Assembly (NCBI RefSeq): GCF_963678635.1
Contig: NC_087065.1
Location: 14,634,019-14,698,018 of the forward strand
Length of the DNA stretch: 64,000 bases
Source: Symsagittifera roscoffensis
Taxonomy: Eukaryota > Xenacoelomorpha > Acoela > Convolutidae
Direction: 5' to 3'
The notes below the pieces were generated by a model, which saw only the letters and a list, made by a program, of their open reading frames with translations, searched no databases and had not been told where the DNA came from. A program made the translations under genes and the position numbers. This document shows positions 53,789 to 63,273 of this stretch, one piece after another. How positions within the stretch are numbered: the stretch's first letter is position 1; each line of letters opens with the position of its first letter.

Positions 53789-54722
53789 AGTGGTGGATGC
53801 GACGAAGGAGGGGTGGTTCACCAAGGTGACACCGAGAGTAGTGTTCGCGCTGTCTCCGGGGTATGCATGTCTCCCGGATGGATTGAAATTCGTGTATGCG
53901 ATCGTGACCTTGCTTTCGGAAGGGAAATATGAGGTGATCATATCAGCCCCAAATCGCATGATAGAGATGGAGAACCTGAGACCACTCAGGGCTGAACTAC
54001 CTGCGGTGTGGTCAGATATCTCGAACGCGATGAGAGGATTCAAGGACCATGCGCTGCACATTTTTGTGTTGGATGAGGTGATGGGGTTAGAACTGTCCAA
54101 CTTCAGTCGACAGCTCAAACTTAAACCGGGAAAAGACGACGACAATCGAGTGGTCACAGCGATGTCGAACGACTTATGGTTCCGAGCAGTGGCAGTAGCA
54201 GGTGAAAAAGCGAGAAGGAAGAATTCACAGGAGATTAGAGCTCATTTGGAGGCGATGGTTTTGAGGACCAAACCGAAGGCCAACCAGTGGTTACATCTAA
54301 GTCCTCGAGTAGCGGCATTGGGTGCAGATGCTTTTGAGCAAGGCCCCATAGAGATTAAGACAATCCATGCCTACTTGTTGAAGGAGGTGAACCTAGCGGT
54401 AAATGCTGAAGAAAAGACACCTGAGTTTGTGAATAGAATGTGCCAGATTACCTTGGAAACCTTCTCGACCCAGGAAGTGAAGGGGGAAGAAGGCTTTGAA
54501 CGGACAGATAGCATGCTGGAAGTGTTGGGAGCCGAATGGACCGCGTCCTTCTTGGCGAAAGTTTACCCGAAAGTTTCTCATTACTTGATAAAGGAAATCC
54601 TCCAAGAGGTAGTGGAAGTATCGATTGTGGAGCTACTAGCCTTGTTTGTGACGTTTGGAGCTGAGAGTTTCGTGAAAGAACGGCGGTACTGCTCACCGAA
54701 GGAGTTCAGAACCTGCGGTTAG
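53673..54722 (+). CDS. ORF2: end of SGNH2-like domain and helical region (P, 349 codons)
   Basis: This open frame runs from AVWPAIKDILESMGEVVDATKEG through VVFALSPGYACLPDG, VWSDISNAMRGFKDHALH and the stretch EIRAHLEAMVLRTKPKAN to VTFGAESFVKE. It passes smoothly through the RRKNSQEIRA point where every minus copy is frameshifted. It ends in a frameshift (ERRYCSPKE where others have KGPAMLLTEG). Confidence 0.7.
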   Translation: MLASMTICTVEVFCADSEILQWQNAVWPAIKDILESMGEVVDATKEGWFTKVTPRVVFALSPGYACLPDGLKFVYAIVTLLSEGKYEVIISAPNRMIEMENLRPLRAELPAVWSDISNAMRGFKDHALHIFVLDEVMGLELSNFSRQLKLKPGKDDDNRVVTAMSNDLWFRAVAVAGEKARRKNSQEIRAHLEAMVLRTKPKANQWLHLSPRVAALGADAFEQGPIEIKTIHAYLLKEVNLAVNAEEKTPEFVNRMCQITLETFSTQEVKGEEGFERTDSMLEVLGAEWTASFLAKVYPKVSHYLIKEILQEVVEVSIVELLALFVTFGAESFVKERRYCSPKEFRTCG

Positions 54723-54736
54723 ATGGACTTCTAACG

Positions 54737-55651
54737 TTGATTGCGATTACTCACGGAAACTTCGGAGGATTAATGAAGCTGACACGTTGTCCAGAGCAGA
54801 TGAAGGAGAGGGTGAGAAAATTGGACATGAAGAAAGCCACGGACTCGTGGAATAAGATAAGAGACCTGAGACACACCCTTATCCAATATCTCTTACAACA
54901 AAATCACTTTGGAACGGGAGAAGATGAGACTATCGAGAGAGAAGAAGATGTGAGACGACATGTTGGGGGCATGCCCCTACTAACCGATCTGTGCTTGGCC
55001 ATGAGGAATGATCCCTTAGCGTTGATCAGAGGAGCCACGGAGTTTGTGACAGTGATCTATGGACCAGCAGTCACATTTGCGTTCCCTGATGTCAAGGTGG
55101 AGGCGTACAGGAGGTCGGTGCTGCACCTGAACCTCATATCAGCAGTGGACGGTAGTGCGCTGAACTGGTGTGAGCAGCACGTGTTGCGGGAGCTCATGAG
55201 CGAAGATCTGTTGTTTGCGAAGATATCAGAGCCAGAAATGACGGTCATCAATTTTGACGATCACTTCCTTGATCGCATGGGGAAAGTAGAAAGAGGACAC
55301 ATCGAGGTGTTTCCGAAGCTTTGGAATCTGAGACCCTATGATAAAACGAATGGTGAGATAACCATAGTGCCTCGCCTCACTGCAGCATATCACAGGGTGA
55401 GAGAAGAGACGAAAGATTGGGGTGATTACGAGAAGCTGCCGGAAGAAATCCCCGAATTCCTTCTGATAAGAAGGATATTGCTCGGAGCAGTCTCCGTGGT
55501 ACAAACTCCTAGGTTGAGAGCATTTGAAACCAATGAAAGGAGAATTGGGAATGTCGTGGGAACGATGGATCCATACTTTGTGGGGAGAAATGCCGCCGTG
55601 TTACACACACACGATTTGCCTATACGGATCAAGCGACGAGAAGGCGAATAA
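54737..55651 (+). CDS. ORF2 conserved C-terminal domain (P, 304 codons)
   Basis: This intact frame starts in IAITHGNFGGLMKLTRCPEQM and runs to the natural end IKRREGE. It includes MTVINFDDHFLDRMGKVERGHIEV-type segments and VVQTPRLRAFETNERR. No family is recognised. It is rich in charged residues, with no signal peptide or membrane segment. Only the first 50 residues have counterparts elsewhere in the window, since other copies are cut after LLQQN. It is followed by 188 bp with a small hairpin (55788-55809) before ORF3. Confidence 0.65.
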   Translation: MIAITHGNFGGLMKLTRCPEQMKERVRKLDMKKATDSWNKIRDLRHTLIQYLLQQNHFGTGEDETIEREEDVRRHVGGMPLLTDLCLAMRNDPLALIRGATEFVTVIYGPAVTFAFPDVKVEAYRRSVLHLNLISAVDGSALNWCEQHVLRELMSEDLLFAKISEPEMTVINFDDHFLDRMGKVERGHIEVFPKLWNLRPYDKTNGEITIVPRLTAAYHRVREETKDWGDYEKLPEEIPEFLLIRRILLGAVSVVQTPRLRAFETNERRIGNVVGTMDPYFVGRNAAVLHTHDLPIRIKRREGE

Positions 55652-55839
55652 GCAACGCCGCGACTCCCAAGCCTGGAAAATTTGACGAGGAATGGGGGCG
55701 GGATGAGGCTTAGCGCCTATGAAGATGAGAGGCAGGACCGAACCGTCTGAGGCCTCCTTGATCCTGACTAGTGTGAAACCGGAATCTGCCGGAGAGCAGC
55801 TCTCCTGGCAATTCGAGAAATAACGAACAAAGAATCCTC

Positions 55840-56232
55840 ATGGAATCACCTAGAAGAAGAAGAATAGAGGGCTCAGCCAGAGTACCTTTCTGGGGAACGT
55901 TGCCCGAAGAAGAGTGGGAAGTACATCATCGAGACCATGAAAGTAGGACGGGATGCAGATTGGACAGAGTGGCGTTCATGGAAGAAGTCTGGACAGTGGT
56001 TCAGAGCTATGGGACCCAGTCCATTTTGAAAATAGGTCTCAACCGACCATTGATGCGGGAAGTCCTTGACAAACTTGATGAGTGTGAAGGGAGATTGAGT
56101 GAGTTGTTGATTGACTCAGCCACTGACGAAAGTGAGGCGAACTCTCCCATCAAGATGACACCGCAGGATGATAAGGAGAGGTGGTGTATCTGTCAAGAAA
56201 TAGGAGGGGAACGATGCGATCAAAATTGGTGA
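55840..56232 (+). pseudogene. ORF3 N-terminal part, possible PHD-finger start (130 codons)
   Basis: Starts MESPRRRRIEGSARVPFWG. Near its end is WCICQEIGGERCDQNW, which resembles the first half of a PHD finger (W-C-x-C ... C-x-x). Shortly downstream in another frame (near 56368-56445) QCDCQNTWHGQN..QCSDGATHSHG gives a second Cys/His cluster. Several frameshifts make the zinc ligands impossible to complete, so the PHD reading is tentative. The rest is unrecognised. Confidence 0.45.
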
Positions 56233-56355
56233 TTGATAAAATCAATGAGATGAAGATGAAGTTAGGCAGCAAGGTGATGCCGAGGAGAGTAGGAAAGACG
56301 CAGTAGGATTCAGAGATATCAATGAAAGCTGTCAATTCAGCGAAACGAAAACGAG

Positions 56356-57150
56356 TTGAAGAAGCCATGGATTTGGGACAATGTGATTGTCAAAATACCT
56401 GGCACGGACAGAATGTTAATCAATGTAGCGATGGTGCCACCCATTCTCATGGCAGGGACAAAGTCAACAGGTTACAAATCCAAAAGGAGTGACCGCACTC
56501 TGACTGGAGCAACCTTAGAAATGGAAATACTTAGCCAATGTGGAGAAAGCACAATGAAAGACTTTAAACCATCTCCCATGAACCACGGAAAGGGAAGTGT
56601 TGCAGGACAACTAGTACCAGTGGAGTATAACCGACTGACAGTATCGGAGGCTGTGTCGATAGATGAACCCGCCGATGGATACATGGAAATGTTGGAGTAC
56701 CGAAACTCGGCTAGAGGGCACGTGATGGCTCTGGAAGACACCGTCTGAGATACAGGCAGAAACGATGGAGCAGTTGGTGAGCCTTCCATGGAAAGCAGTG
56801 GTATTAAGGTACTTCGAAGAGGAGATGAGGACTACGCCAAGAATACACGCTCTCGTGGCAGTACCTTACGTAAGAACAGAATCACAACTGAGGTTTGCCT
56901 GGTGCATGATGGGATTAACTCGCGGGGAATATGACTCAGAAAAAAGGAAAAGGTCAAAAGAAGAAAAAGTTTTCCTTATGACGAACCTGAGGGATCTGAT
57001 AACCCAAGTTTGAGCAGCAGTAGCGTGCGCGAAGCGGAGACACGCTCTCTGTTTCATTCGATTCCTGATAGAGCAGATTTCAGTACCAGCATTGAACACC
57101 TGTGCCAAGATGTTGAGGGAGGGCGATGAACGAGCAAAAGCGCCTTACTC
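56356..57150 (+). pseudogene. ORF3 middle, several broken frames
   Basis: The frames 56356-56748 (RTLTGATLEMEIL..EYNRLTVSEAVSIDEP) and 56765-57013 (LPWKAVVLRYFEEEMRTTPR..), with readable sequence past a TGA to about 57150 (NTCAKMLREGDERAKAP). Together they look like one decayed coding region linking the ORF3 start to the 743-codon frame. No domain recognised. Confidence 0.5.
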
Positions 57151-59382
57151 TTGCTAGCACTGCTGGAGATGCATCAAAGCAAGCCGATGAGGGTGAATAT
57201 GAAAGAACCTGAGGAGTTAGAGCCCATGAGAAAGATAGACGAAATCAGGAGATTTTCAAACAAGGAGCTGAGACTCACTAAAAAATCTATGGGGGCACTA
57301 CCAAAATTCAGTGGGTACCGTGGACCGATCAAGAAGAAGTCATACAGCTACGTGTCCGGAATCATAGGGATAGCGTACAACCCTTTCCTGAATGAAGACA
57401 TACGCGATTGCTTCTTCGATTACGAGCAGGCAGTGTTGCTAAGATTCTGGACGTCAAAAATTGTAACAATTAAGAGCGCTAATAATCCACAGACCAAATT
57501 GGGACTGGTCTTGGAAGAAGAGGTGACTGCACCTTCCGTACCAAAATCCGACAAAAGAGTGGAGTTTGGGTTGGGCTTCTCAGATCAACTACTGAGAACG
57601 AGCTTGATGGTAGTGTGGGAACTGATGAGACCATCATGGTGTCCTAGTCCCATTGCTGACTTGATATTAAGGGCGACACAAGACGTGCAGAGGGAGCTGA
57701 ATGCAGATTGTAACCTGCGTGACCTGAACATCATATATAATATGATGATAACAGCCTCTAGGAGCAACGGGGAAAACAAAGTGGAGTTGCCCGGCTGGGG
57801 ACCAGAAGACTGGGAAAAACCTGGTAGCTGTCTGGCGGAAGTCTGTGGGCTGGAAGGTCACGTTTGCGGAGGTCTGGATTGGGTAAAAACCCTAGAGAGA
57901 CAACACAAGAAATTGACGATATTGTTTGGGAATGTCGTGATGAAAGCAAGAACGGAAACGGAACTGATCGCAGATTGCCATGGAGGAACCGAGGTGAATC
58001 TAGTGACTGCACTAGGATTCTACAGCATGTTTGGTTCTTTAGAGTCACTATTGAATCTAGAACAGAAACATGAGATGGTCACAGCCATCAGTGTAGAATT
58101 GTTCCCAGGAATTCTGCAAACTGAGCAAAAGTACATAGGAAAATGGAGGGAAGCGATCGAGACGGAAATGAACATCGGACATAGTGAGTCTTATTGTAGA
58201 CCATCAGGAGCACGATATTTGGTGGGATCGACTATGGCTCCAATGTGCAAGAGCAGATACCCAATGCATTTCGTAGCTGTGGATGTAAAGAGTACGAGAA
58301 CGATCGTGGATCAAGCCTTCTCAGTGCCAAAGTGTGTGAGACTAACGAGAATGTCCGAGAAATCTTACGAGTTGCTATGTAAAATGTTCTCAGCAGTTCC
58401 AGAGGGAACAATGGAGGAGTTGGAATCGATACTGGGATGGAAGTTCATGGGATACGTGAGTGGGAACTTCAGTGACTTTGAAAGACAGAAACATAGAGGA
58501 TCAACCGTTACGGATTACAATACAGTAGACGCGAATGATGAAGTCCGCCGAGTGATGATGGAAGTGGAACCATTACTGGAAGCTTCGGGAAAACGTAATT
58601 GGAGGAGCATCATGTTGACACATGGCGAGTTTCCCTTCCACTGCTTGCTGCAGACTTGGTGGTATCCCGAGCGTAGTAATCTGGTGTTGATCTGGGACTC
58701 TGGAGAGCTGCTCTCCATGGGTTTACCAGACTCATCACGGCCCATAACGATAGTGATAGTGGGAGTTATGATGGCGATACGATGGCTGGAGGCTCATGTG
58801 AGAGAAAACAATAGACAGGAGGCACCGACGAGAGAACAGTTGCAGAAATTGGATTGTCTAAAAAATTTAGATCTTTTTGAGACAATGTGCAAGATTCTAA
58901 ACATTCCGATGGAAGTGAAAAAGATATGGGCAAGAAGACAATTGATGCCATGGTTCAGAGCTAACATGACTGCATGGTTGTACGAATATGCCAAAAAGCA
59001 GATGTCGAAGCACGGCAGAGTGTACAGTGGATATCAGCTGGACATTGGAGCAGGAGCTTTCAAGCGAGCTTTCGTGACTCATCGGAATGCAGTGACCACC
59101 GCTGTAAAAAGAATTTCCAGGACAAGTGACCGTAGTGGAAAGGAGAAGGAAGAGATGTTGAAGGAAGATTTGGAGAGAAACGTGACGTTGTGTCTCCACA
59201 ACAGCTTCTGCCGAAACAGAGAATCTAACGTGGATCCCTTACCTTGTTGCAAACAGAGGGTAGAAGAGCAGAAGTGTTGGAGGACTGCTTCCAACAGCGT
59301 CAGAATAGCTAACGATGTGTTGCAAGACACAGAAACTGAAAGTGCAGAGTCAGTGTCACAGGGGGAAGAGATGGAACATTGA
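57151..59382 (+). CDS. ORF3 main part, unknown protein (743 codons)
   Basis: The longest open frame in the window, present only in P. No family recognised. Around residues 480-550, SIMLTHGEFPFH, LLSMGLPDSSRPITIVIVG and AIRWLEAHV weakly echo the SGNH2-like blocks of ORF2 (IMIVANSEF, PITIVLAGINDHL), suggesting a distant paralogue without catalytic residues. The C-terminus is Lys/Glu-rich with a Cys cluster (CLHNSFCR, PCCKQRVEEQKC). No signal peptide. The displayed start is internal, because readable coding precedes it in another frame. It is followed by noncoding DNA and the 3' LTR, the position of env in retrovirus-like elements, but no membrane segment supports env. Confidence 0.6.
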   Translation: MLALLEMHQSKPMRVNMKEPEELEPMRKIDEIRRFSNKELRLTKKSMGALPKFSGYRGPIKKKSYSYVSGIIGIAYNPFLNEDIRDCFFDYEQAVLLRFWTSKIVTIKSANNPQTKLGLVLEEEVTAPSVPKSDKRVEFGLGFSDQLLRTSLMVVWELMRPSWCPSPIADLILRATQDVQRELNADCNLRDLNIIYNMMITASRSNGENKVELPGWGPEDWEKPGSCLAEVCGLEGHVCGGLDWVKTLERQHKKLTILFGNVVMKARTETELIADCHGGTEVNLVTALGFYSMFGSLESLLNLEQKHEMVTAISVELFPGILQTEQKYIGKWREAIETEMNIGHSESYCRPSGARYLVGSTMAPMCKSRYPMHFVAVDVKSTRTIVDQAFSVPKCVRLTRMSEKSYELLCKMFSAVPEGTMEELESILGWKFMGYVSGNFSDFERQKHRGSTVTDYNTVDANDEVRRVMMEVEPLLEASGKRNWRSIMLTHGEFPFHCLLQTWWYPERSNLVLIWDSGELLSMGLPDSSRPITIVIVGVMMAIRWLEAHVRENNRQEAPTREQLQKLDCLKNLDLFETMCKILNIPMEVKKIWARRQLMPWFRANMTAWLYEYAKKQMSKHGRVYSGYQLDIGAGAFKRAFVTHRNAVTTAVKRISRTSDRSGKEKEEMLKEDLERNVTLCLHNSFCRNRESNVDPLPCCKQRVEEQKCWRTASNSVRIANDVLQDTETESAESVSQGEEMEH

Positions 59383-60183
59383 CCAACGGTCGAAAGAACA
59401 AGAGGCAAAACGAAAGAAAGTTAGAAGAATTTAGAAGTTTTAGAACTTCTAAACGACGAAAAGAAGAGAAACAAAGGAGTGACGAAGAAGAAGAAATTAA
59501 AACTCAAGTGAGAAACTAAGCAATCAAGTTGTAATTGAAAACTGAAAAATTTGGTTGAGTTTTGAACATTAAAGAATTTGTTACATTTATAAATTTGTAT
59601 TTTGATTTTAGTTAGTGTCTTTAGAGACACTTACTATTTATTTAGAAAGGCTTGAGTAAAGAATATATTTAAATATTCCAGCCTGCATGACTGTTTTCAA
59701 TCAACTAGGAGAACTGATCACTTTGTGGTGATACGAAAGGCTTGGGTAATCTCTCGAAGAGGGAGATTGTTTCATAGTTGTTTCTAACCACAGAGTTTCT
59801 TAGTTTTAATATTCAGGACAACAACAAGCAAGATTTCCGAAGGGAAGAAGCATAGTAGGATAATTTTAGCTTGTTGGTTGGCAGGACTGTCCTGCAAACC
59901 AACATCCTTTAAAATCTAGGAGAAAAAGTTTTTAATCAGGGCATTGACATTGGAAGTCAGAAAAGATGTTTTTATCTTAGGTCATGTCCTCAATGTGCAA
60001 ATTAATGAAAAATTTGAAGGCTATAGTGATGTAGTATGATGCCATTTATAATCAGCAGTGAGTCGATGTGACGCGGATAAAAGTAATTTCGTGCATTTTG
60101 TAAATTCTGTTCGATGACACTGTACCAATTTTACGAACATTGCGAGATTCAATGAGGACATTGACCAGACTGTCCGGGGAATA
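59383..60183 (+). other. 3' noncoding region of P with strong hairpins
   Basis: 800 bp without a gene. Hairpins: 59430-59453 (TTTAGAAGTT, loop TTAG, AACTTCTAAA), 59614-59631 (AGTGTCT, loop TTAG, AGACACT) and 59873-59903 (15-bp arms with one mismatch, one-base loop, core GGACTGTCC). The sequence before the LTR (TCCGGGGAATA) is only a weak purine tract. Nothing else seen. Confidence 0.65.
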
Positions 60184-61053
60184 TGTGACATTCGACCAGA
60201 ATGGAAGAAAATGCAGACGCAGCAATTTCGAGTTTTTAGCAGAGAACCTTCCGAGTTGGCGGTTTTGAAGGAATAAGAGCGTATTTTTAAGGAATAATTC
60301 CTAAATTTTAAAAAATCGAATTGATGACGTAACAATTCTAAGAAACGTCAAAAACGGCCGTTTTAGAGAAGAAACTGAAATAAACACAACAACACTAGTT
60401 GCCATAGCGATAACGACAAAAATTGTGATTGGAAAACAACAACTACATCACTCACTGCAGAATGAGTGATGTAATATGTCCGGTTAGCTGAGACCGTTCC
60501 GAGTTGCAACTATTGGAAAGGTGGAAGACAGCCTTCCGGAAGGAAGGTAAGGGTCTTATTTCCCCAGATTCAAGAATCCGGAGGGGTCTCGGGACTGAAA
60601 CTTAAATCATTTTATACAAACTTTTAGCTTCCCTATTATGTCCTGAATTGAATTTTATCAACATCTGAATTCATTTTGCTAGGATGAGAAGCTAGGAGTT
60701 GGGGGAAAGGGTTGATCCATCTTCGATGGAGATGATGATTTTTATCTACTGAACAAAAACAATAATAATTCAATAAATAGTAGTAGCCCTGTTTTTAGGA
60801 GTGACCTCGTGGTCTGGGGATATGAGACCCAGCCCTGAGCTCACTATTCCTGCATGTAATCTAGTTAATTTGAGTGTTTTGACCGAAGCCGAAAGCAGTA
60901 ACGTTTTGTCGACCCGATGTTAGAAAGACCACCAAAAGAACTGGCTTGGTAGAGACGGTGAAAAGCATGTAGAGCTCTGTTTAGACGTTAGCCAGTCGTC
61001 TTAGAACCTAGCTTTATTTTCCGTCGATATGTATCTTCCGGGCGAATGTTTCA
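60184..61053 (+). repeat. 3' LTR of P (870 bp)
   Basis: Starts TGTGACATTCGA and ends CGAATGTTTCA. It keeps a 14-bp piece (GAGAACCTTCCGAG) that the 5' LTR lost and S1 retains. It lacks the second arm of the LTR hairpin. M3 sequence follows at once. Confidence 0.85.
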
Positions 61054-61560
61054 TGTCTGAAGGTTCAGCTTCATCAGATCTTAATTGTAAAACTGCCAGG
61101 GGAACGATATCGGTCTTGACCACATAAGGGAACTTCTATCAGGATGTCGCTTCTCCCTGCTTGTGCTCGTTGTTCTCTCAGATCTGGAGGTACCTGAGGT
61201 CGTTTCCACCGCTTGATCAAATGGTCCCAAACTTAGTCGGGGATGAAGGGTCCTCCTCACGCTGGCTCGCCGAGTCGATCCAATATGTCTGACCTCTGCA
61301 CATTAGAAGGCACAAATATCGAGATTGCCGGCACGTTCGTCACCTCTTCTGTTCTGAGTACTAACGTGTCAAAAAGTTCAACTGCCAACTCATCTAATCG
61401 GTTGTCATGCTCAAAGATATTCGTTAAGGTGGCCAGCAGCATGACATCCTCTGGGTCCTCCAGAGCGAAGTCTCGTTCCATCAGCCGACGATATATTGCA
61501 TTTATCACCGGCCTAACATAGGCCTCTGCAAGTTCCTATAATTCATCCAGGTCGAAGTTA
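61054..61560 (-). pseudogene. M3 ORF2 upstream piece (internally deleted)
   Basis: Minus-strand reading starts near 61555 with FDLDEL and EAYVRPVINAIYRRLMERDFALEDPED. It then jumps to RLDELAVELFDT and VTNVPAISIFVPSN, so the coiled coil and SGNH1 are missing by an in-frame-like deletion. It ends with SREKRHPDRSSLMWSRPI and DLMKLNLQ at 61054. Residue changes are far more numerous than among S1, P and the array, so M3 is a separate, older lineage. Confidence 0.7.
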
Positions 61561-61935
61561 TCCTTTTCAATGATTTGGTTTTGATTATCTGTATGCGCAA
61601 TTAAAATTTTGATGAGTAATTAAACGATCAACCAGGATCTACAAAAATATTCAAAACTGTCACATCTGGCAACGCTACTCGCATTTCATATCAAAATTGA
61701 TTTAAAAACAGACAGAAAGGAAGATTTTGATCTTACGATAAAATAAAAATCGATTCAGTTCTAAAGTCTTGGAAATTGATCAAAGAGTGGACAGTCCACA
61801 CTTTGGACCATTCCTAAAACTATTGTTTGAGCATTCGGGGCCACTAACCCTTCCAAACCCGAGATTCTAATAACATAACAACATAATACATTACACATAA
61901 CATTTTCAACCTATAATACACAACCTATACTCTAA
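61561..61935 (-). promoter_or_regulatory. M3 intergenic block upstream of ORF2
   Basis: Noncoding, AT-rich. It carries GTGGAC-A-GTCCAC at 61787-61799 followed by ACTTTGGACCATTCCTAA, homologous to 5306-5575 and 50567-50946. Confidence 0.45.
61787..61799. promoter_or_regulatory. 13-bp palindrome with compensatory arm change (M3)
   Basis: GTGGAC / GTCCAC instead of TTGGAC / GTCCAA: both arms changed so that pairing is kept. Confidence 0.5.
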
Positions 61936-62730
61936 TAGTAATTCTTATGTAAATACCCTTCTATGTTGGTATCAGAAAAAATCACAGGTAGCAGCGCATA
62001 CAGCTCCCGGGCATGCAGTTGTCCTCGGTTTGGGTCGTACACCAGAAGGAATAGTTATTTCAACACCCTCTCCACTAAGAAGTCTCTCAGTCTCGTCAGG
62101 GACACAACCAAATATTCAGGGTCGACATTGCTTTTCCGTCGCCCTCGTCACCAAAAATCATAAGTAATTTCTTGGTATTTGCAAAGCCGCCGGAGGCAAT
62201 GCTGCTACACCTCCTATTCCTGTTCTTTGATTTCCTAAAATTTCTATGTTTTTGTATTCTCTTTCAAATTCTGCTGCTAACACTGTTCTAAAACTCATGT
62301 CCGCGGTGATTGCTATCGCTAATATCCTCTTTGTAAGTATAAAATTGCTATCTGTTAGTATTGAGCTGCTTGATTACTCATTTGGTAGGTTAAAATATGA
62401 CTTTAGTACTCTTCCTATGTCTGGTTTCTTAGAGATTTCATCTGTTTCTGCCTCTAGGTCACCTGTTTCTCTTTCTAGCTTTAGTTTTTTTAAATTAAGT
62501 TTTCAGTGTGGGTAAGTCCTACCTCCACTCCACGAAACAAAATCCGTTGGCTTCCCCGTCAATCGCGTACCGGATAATAAGTTAAGGTTGGACGCAGGAA
62601 TGAGCAATTTCCCTTCCTCGGCTGCCCAGGAAGGATCCTCTTTGTCATTCTTTATGTGTTTCTTGCTGTCGCTTTCTACGTCCTGAATCGTGACACTGGT
62701 TTCTTTTGGGTCTGATGTCATTTCGTTCAA
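61936..62730 (-). pseudogene. Macro-domain ORF of M3 (decayed)
   Basis: The minus-strand frame 62730-62503 gives the region before the domain (KKHIKNDKEDPSWAAEEGK, LLIPASNLNLLSGTRLTG), whose end corresponds to the start of the P frame. Further down, broken frames show the macro-domain end: VYDPNRGQLHARELYA and LHKNYY before a stop at about 61936. Many frameshifts and stops. Its presence in a diverged lineage shows that the macro ORF is an old, standard part of this family. Confidence 0.6.
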
Positions 62731-62816
62731 GTAATGTTCGTTAATTTTTGTTCATATGACTGCTGCTGCTTGTCATCAAAATCCCCTTTAGATTTAGACC
62801 GATAGTCGATCCATTT

Positions 62817-63273
62817 CTAGTCTTGAACATCGACGATGTCTACGTCTTGTGATGCATATATCACTTCTAGACCCATCAATTCCTCCACTATCTTTTTCAG
62901 GTCTATGCTGTCCACTACGAAGTCGTCTCCGTAAGACTTATATTTCTTCGCAGGTCTTGTACTGTCACTCTGTTTTGTTTGCATTGTAAAGGGTAGATCC
63001 CTTTCCATGTTCTTGGGAACCTCTATCTGCTCGGGATTTTCCCAGTCCCCTTCGGCGTAGTGTAAGGTTTCCTTACCCACCTCGATTATTTCATTAGGAT
63101 TTAGGTCCAGCGGCGGACTCGTTCATCCTTCTATACCCTCCTTCCCATCGTTCTTTTCCCTAGTACTTTTCTCATTGACCTGGCGAGCAGTGTCCATCAT
63201 CAGTTAATCGCCTTCCTCCACGTCTTCAGGTGTACACCAGTCCTCTTTGTATGGGTTGTGTGGCTTAATGTTC
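62817..63273 (-). pseudogene. pol C-terminal tail of M3
   Basis: The frame 63080-62817 (GKETLHYAEGDWENPEQIEV..YKSYGDDFVVDSIDLKKIVEEL) and broken sequence up to 63273 (YKEDWCTPEDVEEGD). It is an acidic tail after integrase that is deleted in all other copies here. Function unknown. Confidence 0.55.

Larger units (their letters stand above)
38971..61053 (+). mobile_element. Giant Ty3/gypsy-type LTR retrotransposon P (22.1 kb, decayed)
   Basis: Two direct LTRs (38971-39895 and 60184-61053) begin TGTGACATTCGA and end in CA. A primer-binding-like site, a 2.9-kb leader, gag-pro-RT-RNase H-linker-integrase start, macro ORF, ORF2 and ORF3 lie between them. Order RT-RNase H-integrase and the GPY-less Ty3-like integrase core place it in the Ty3/gypsy order. 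Frameshifts, stops and a deletion of the integrase core make it defective. Both flanks are pieces of M3 ORF2. No clean target-site duplication is visible (ACTTT against TGTCT). Confidence 0.85.

Noticed and set aside
57151-59382. ORF3 as an envelope protein, given its position.
   Set aside because: No signal peptide, membrane helix or fusion-like segment is visible.
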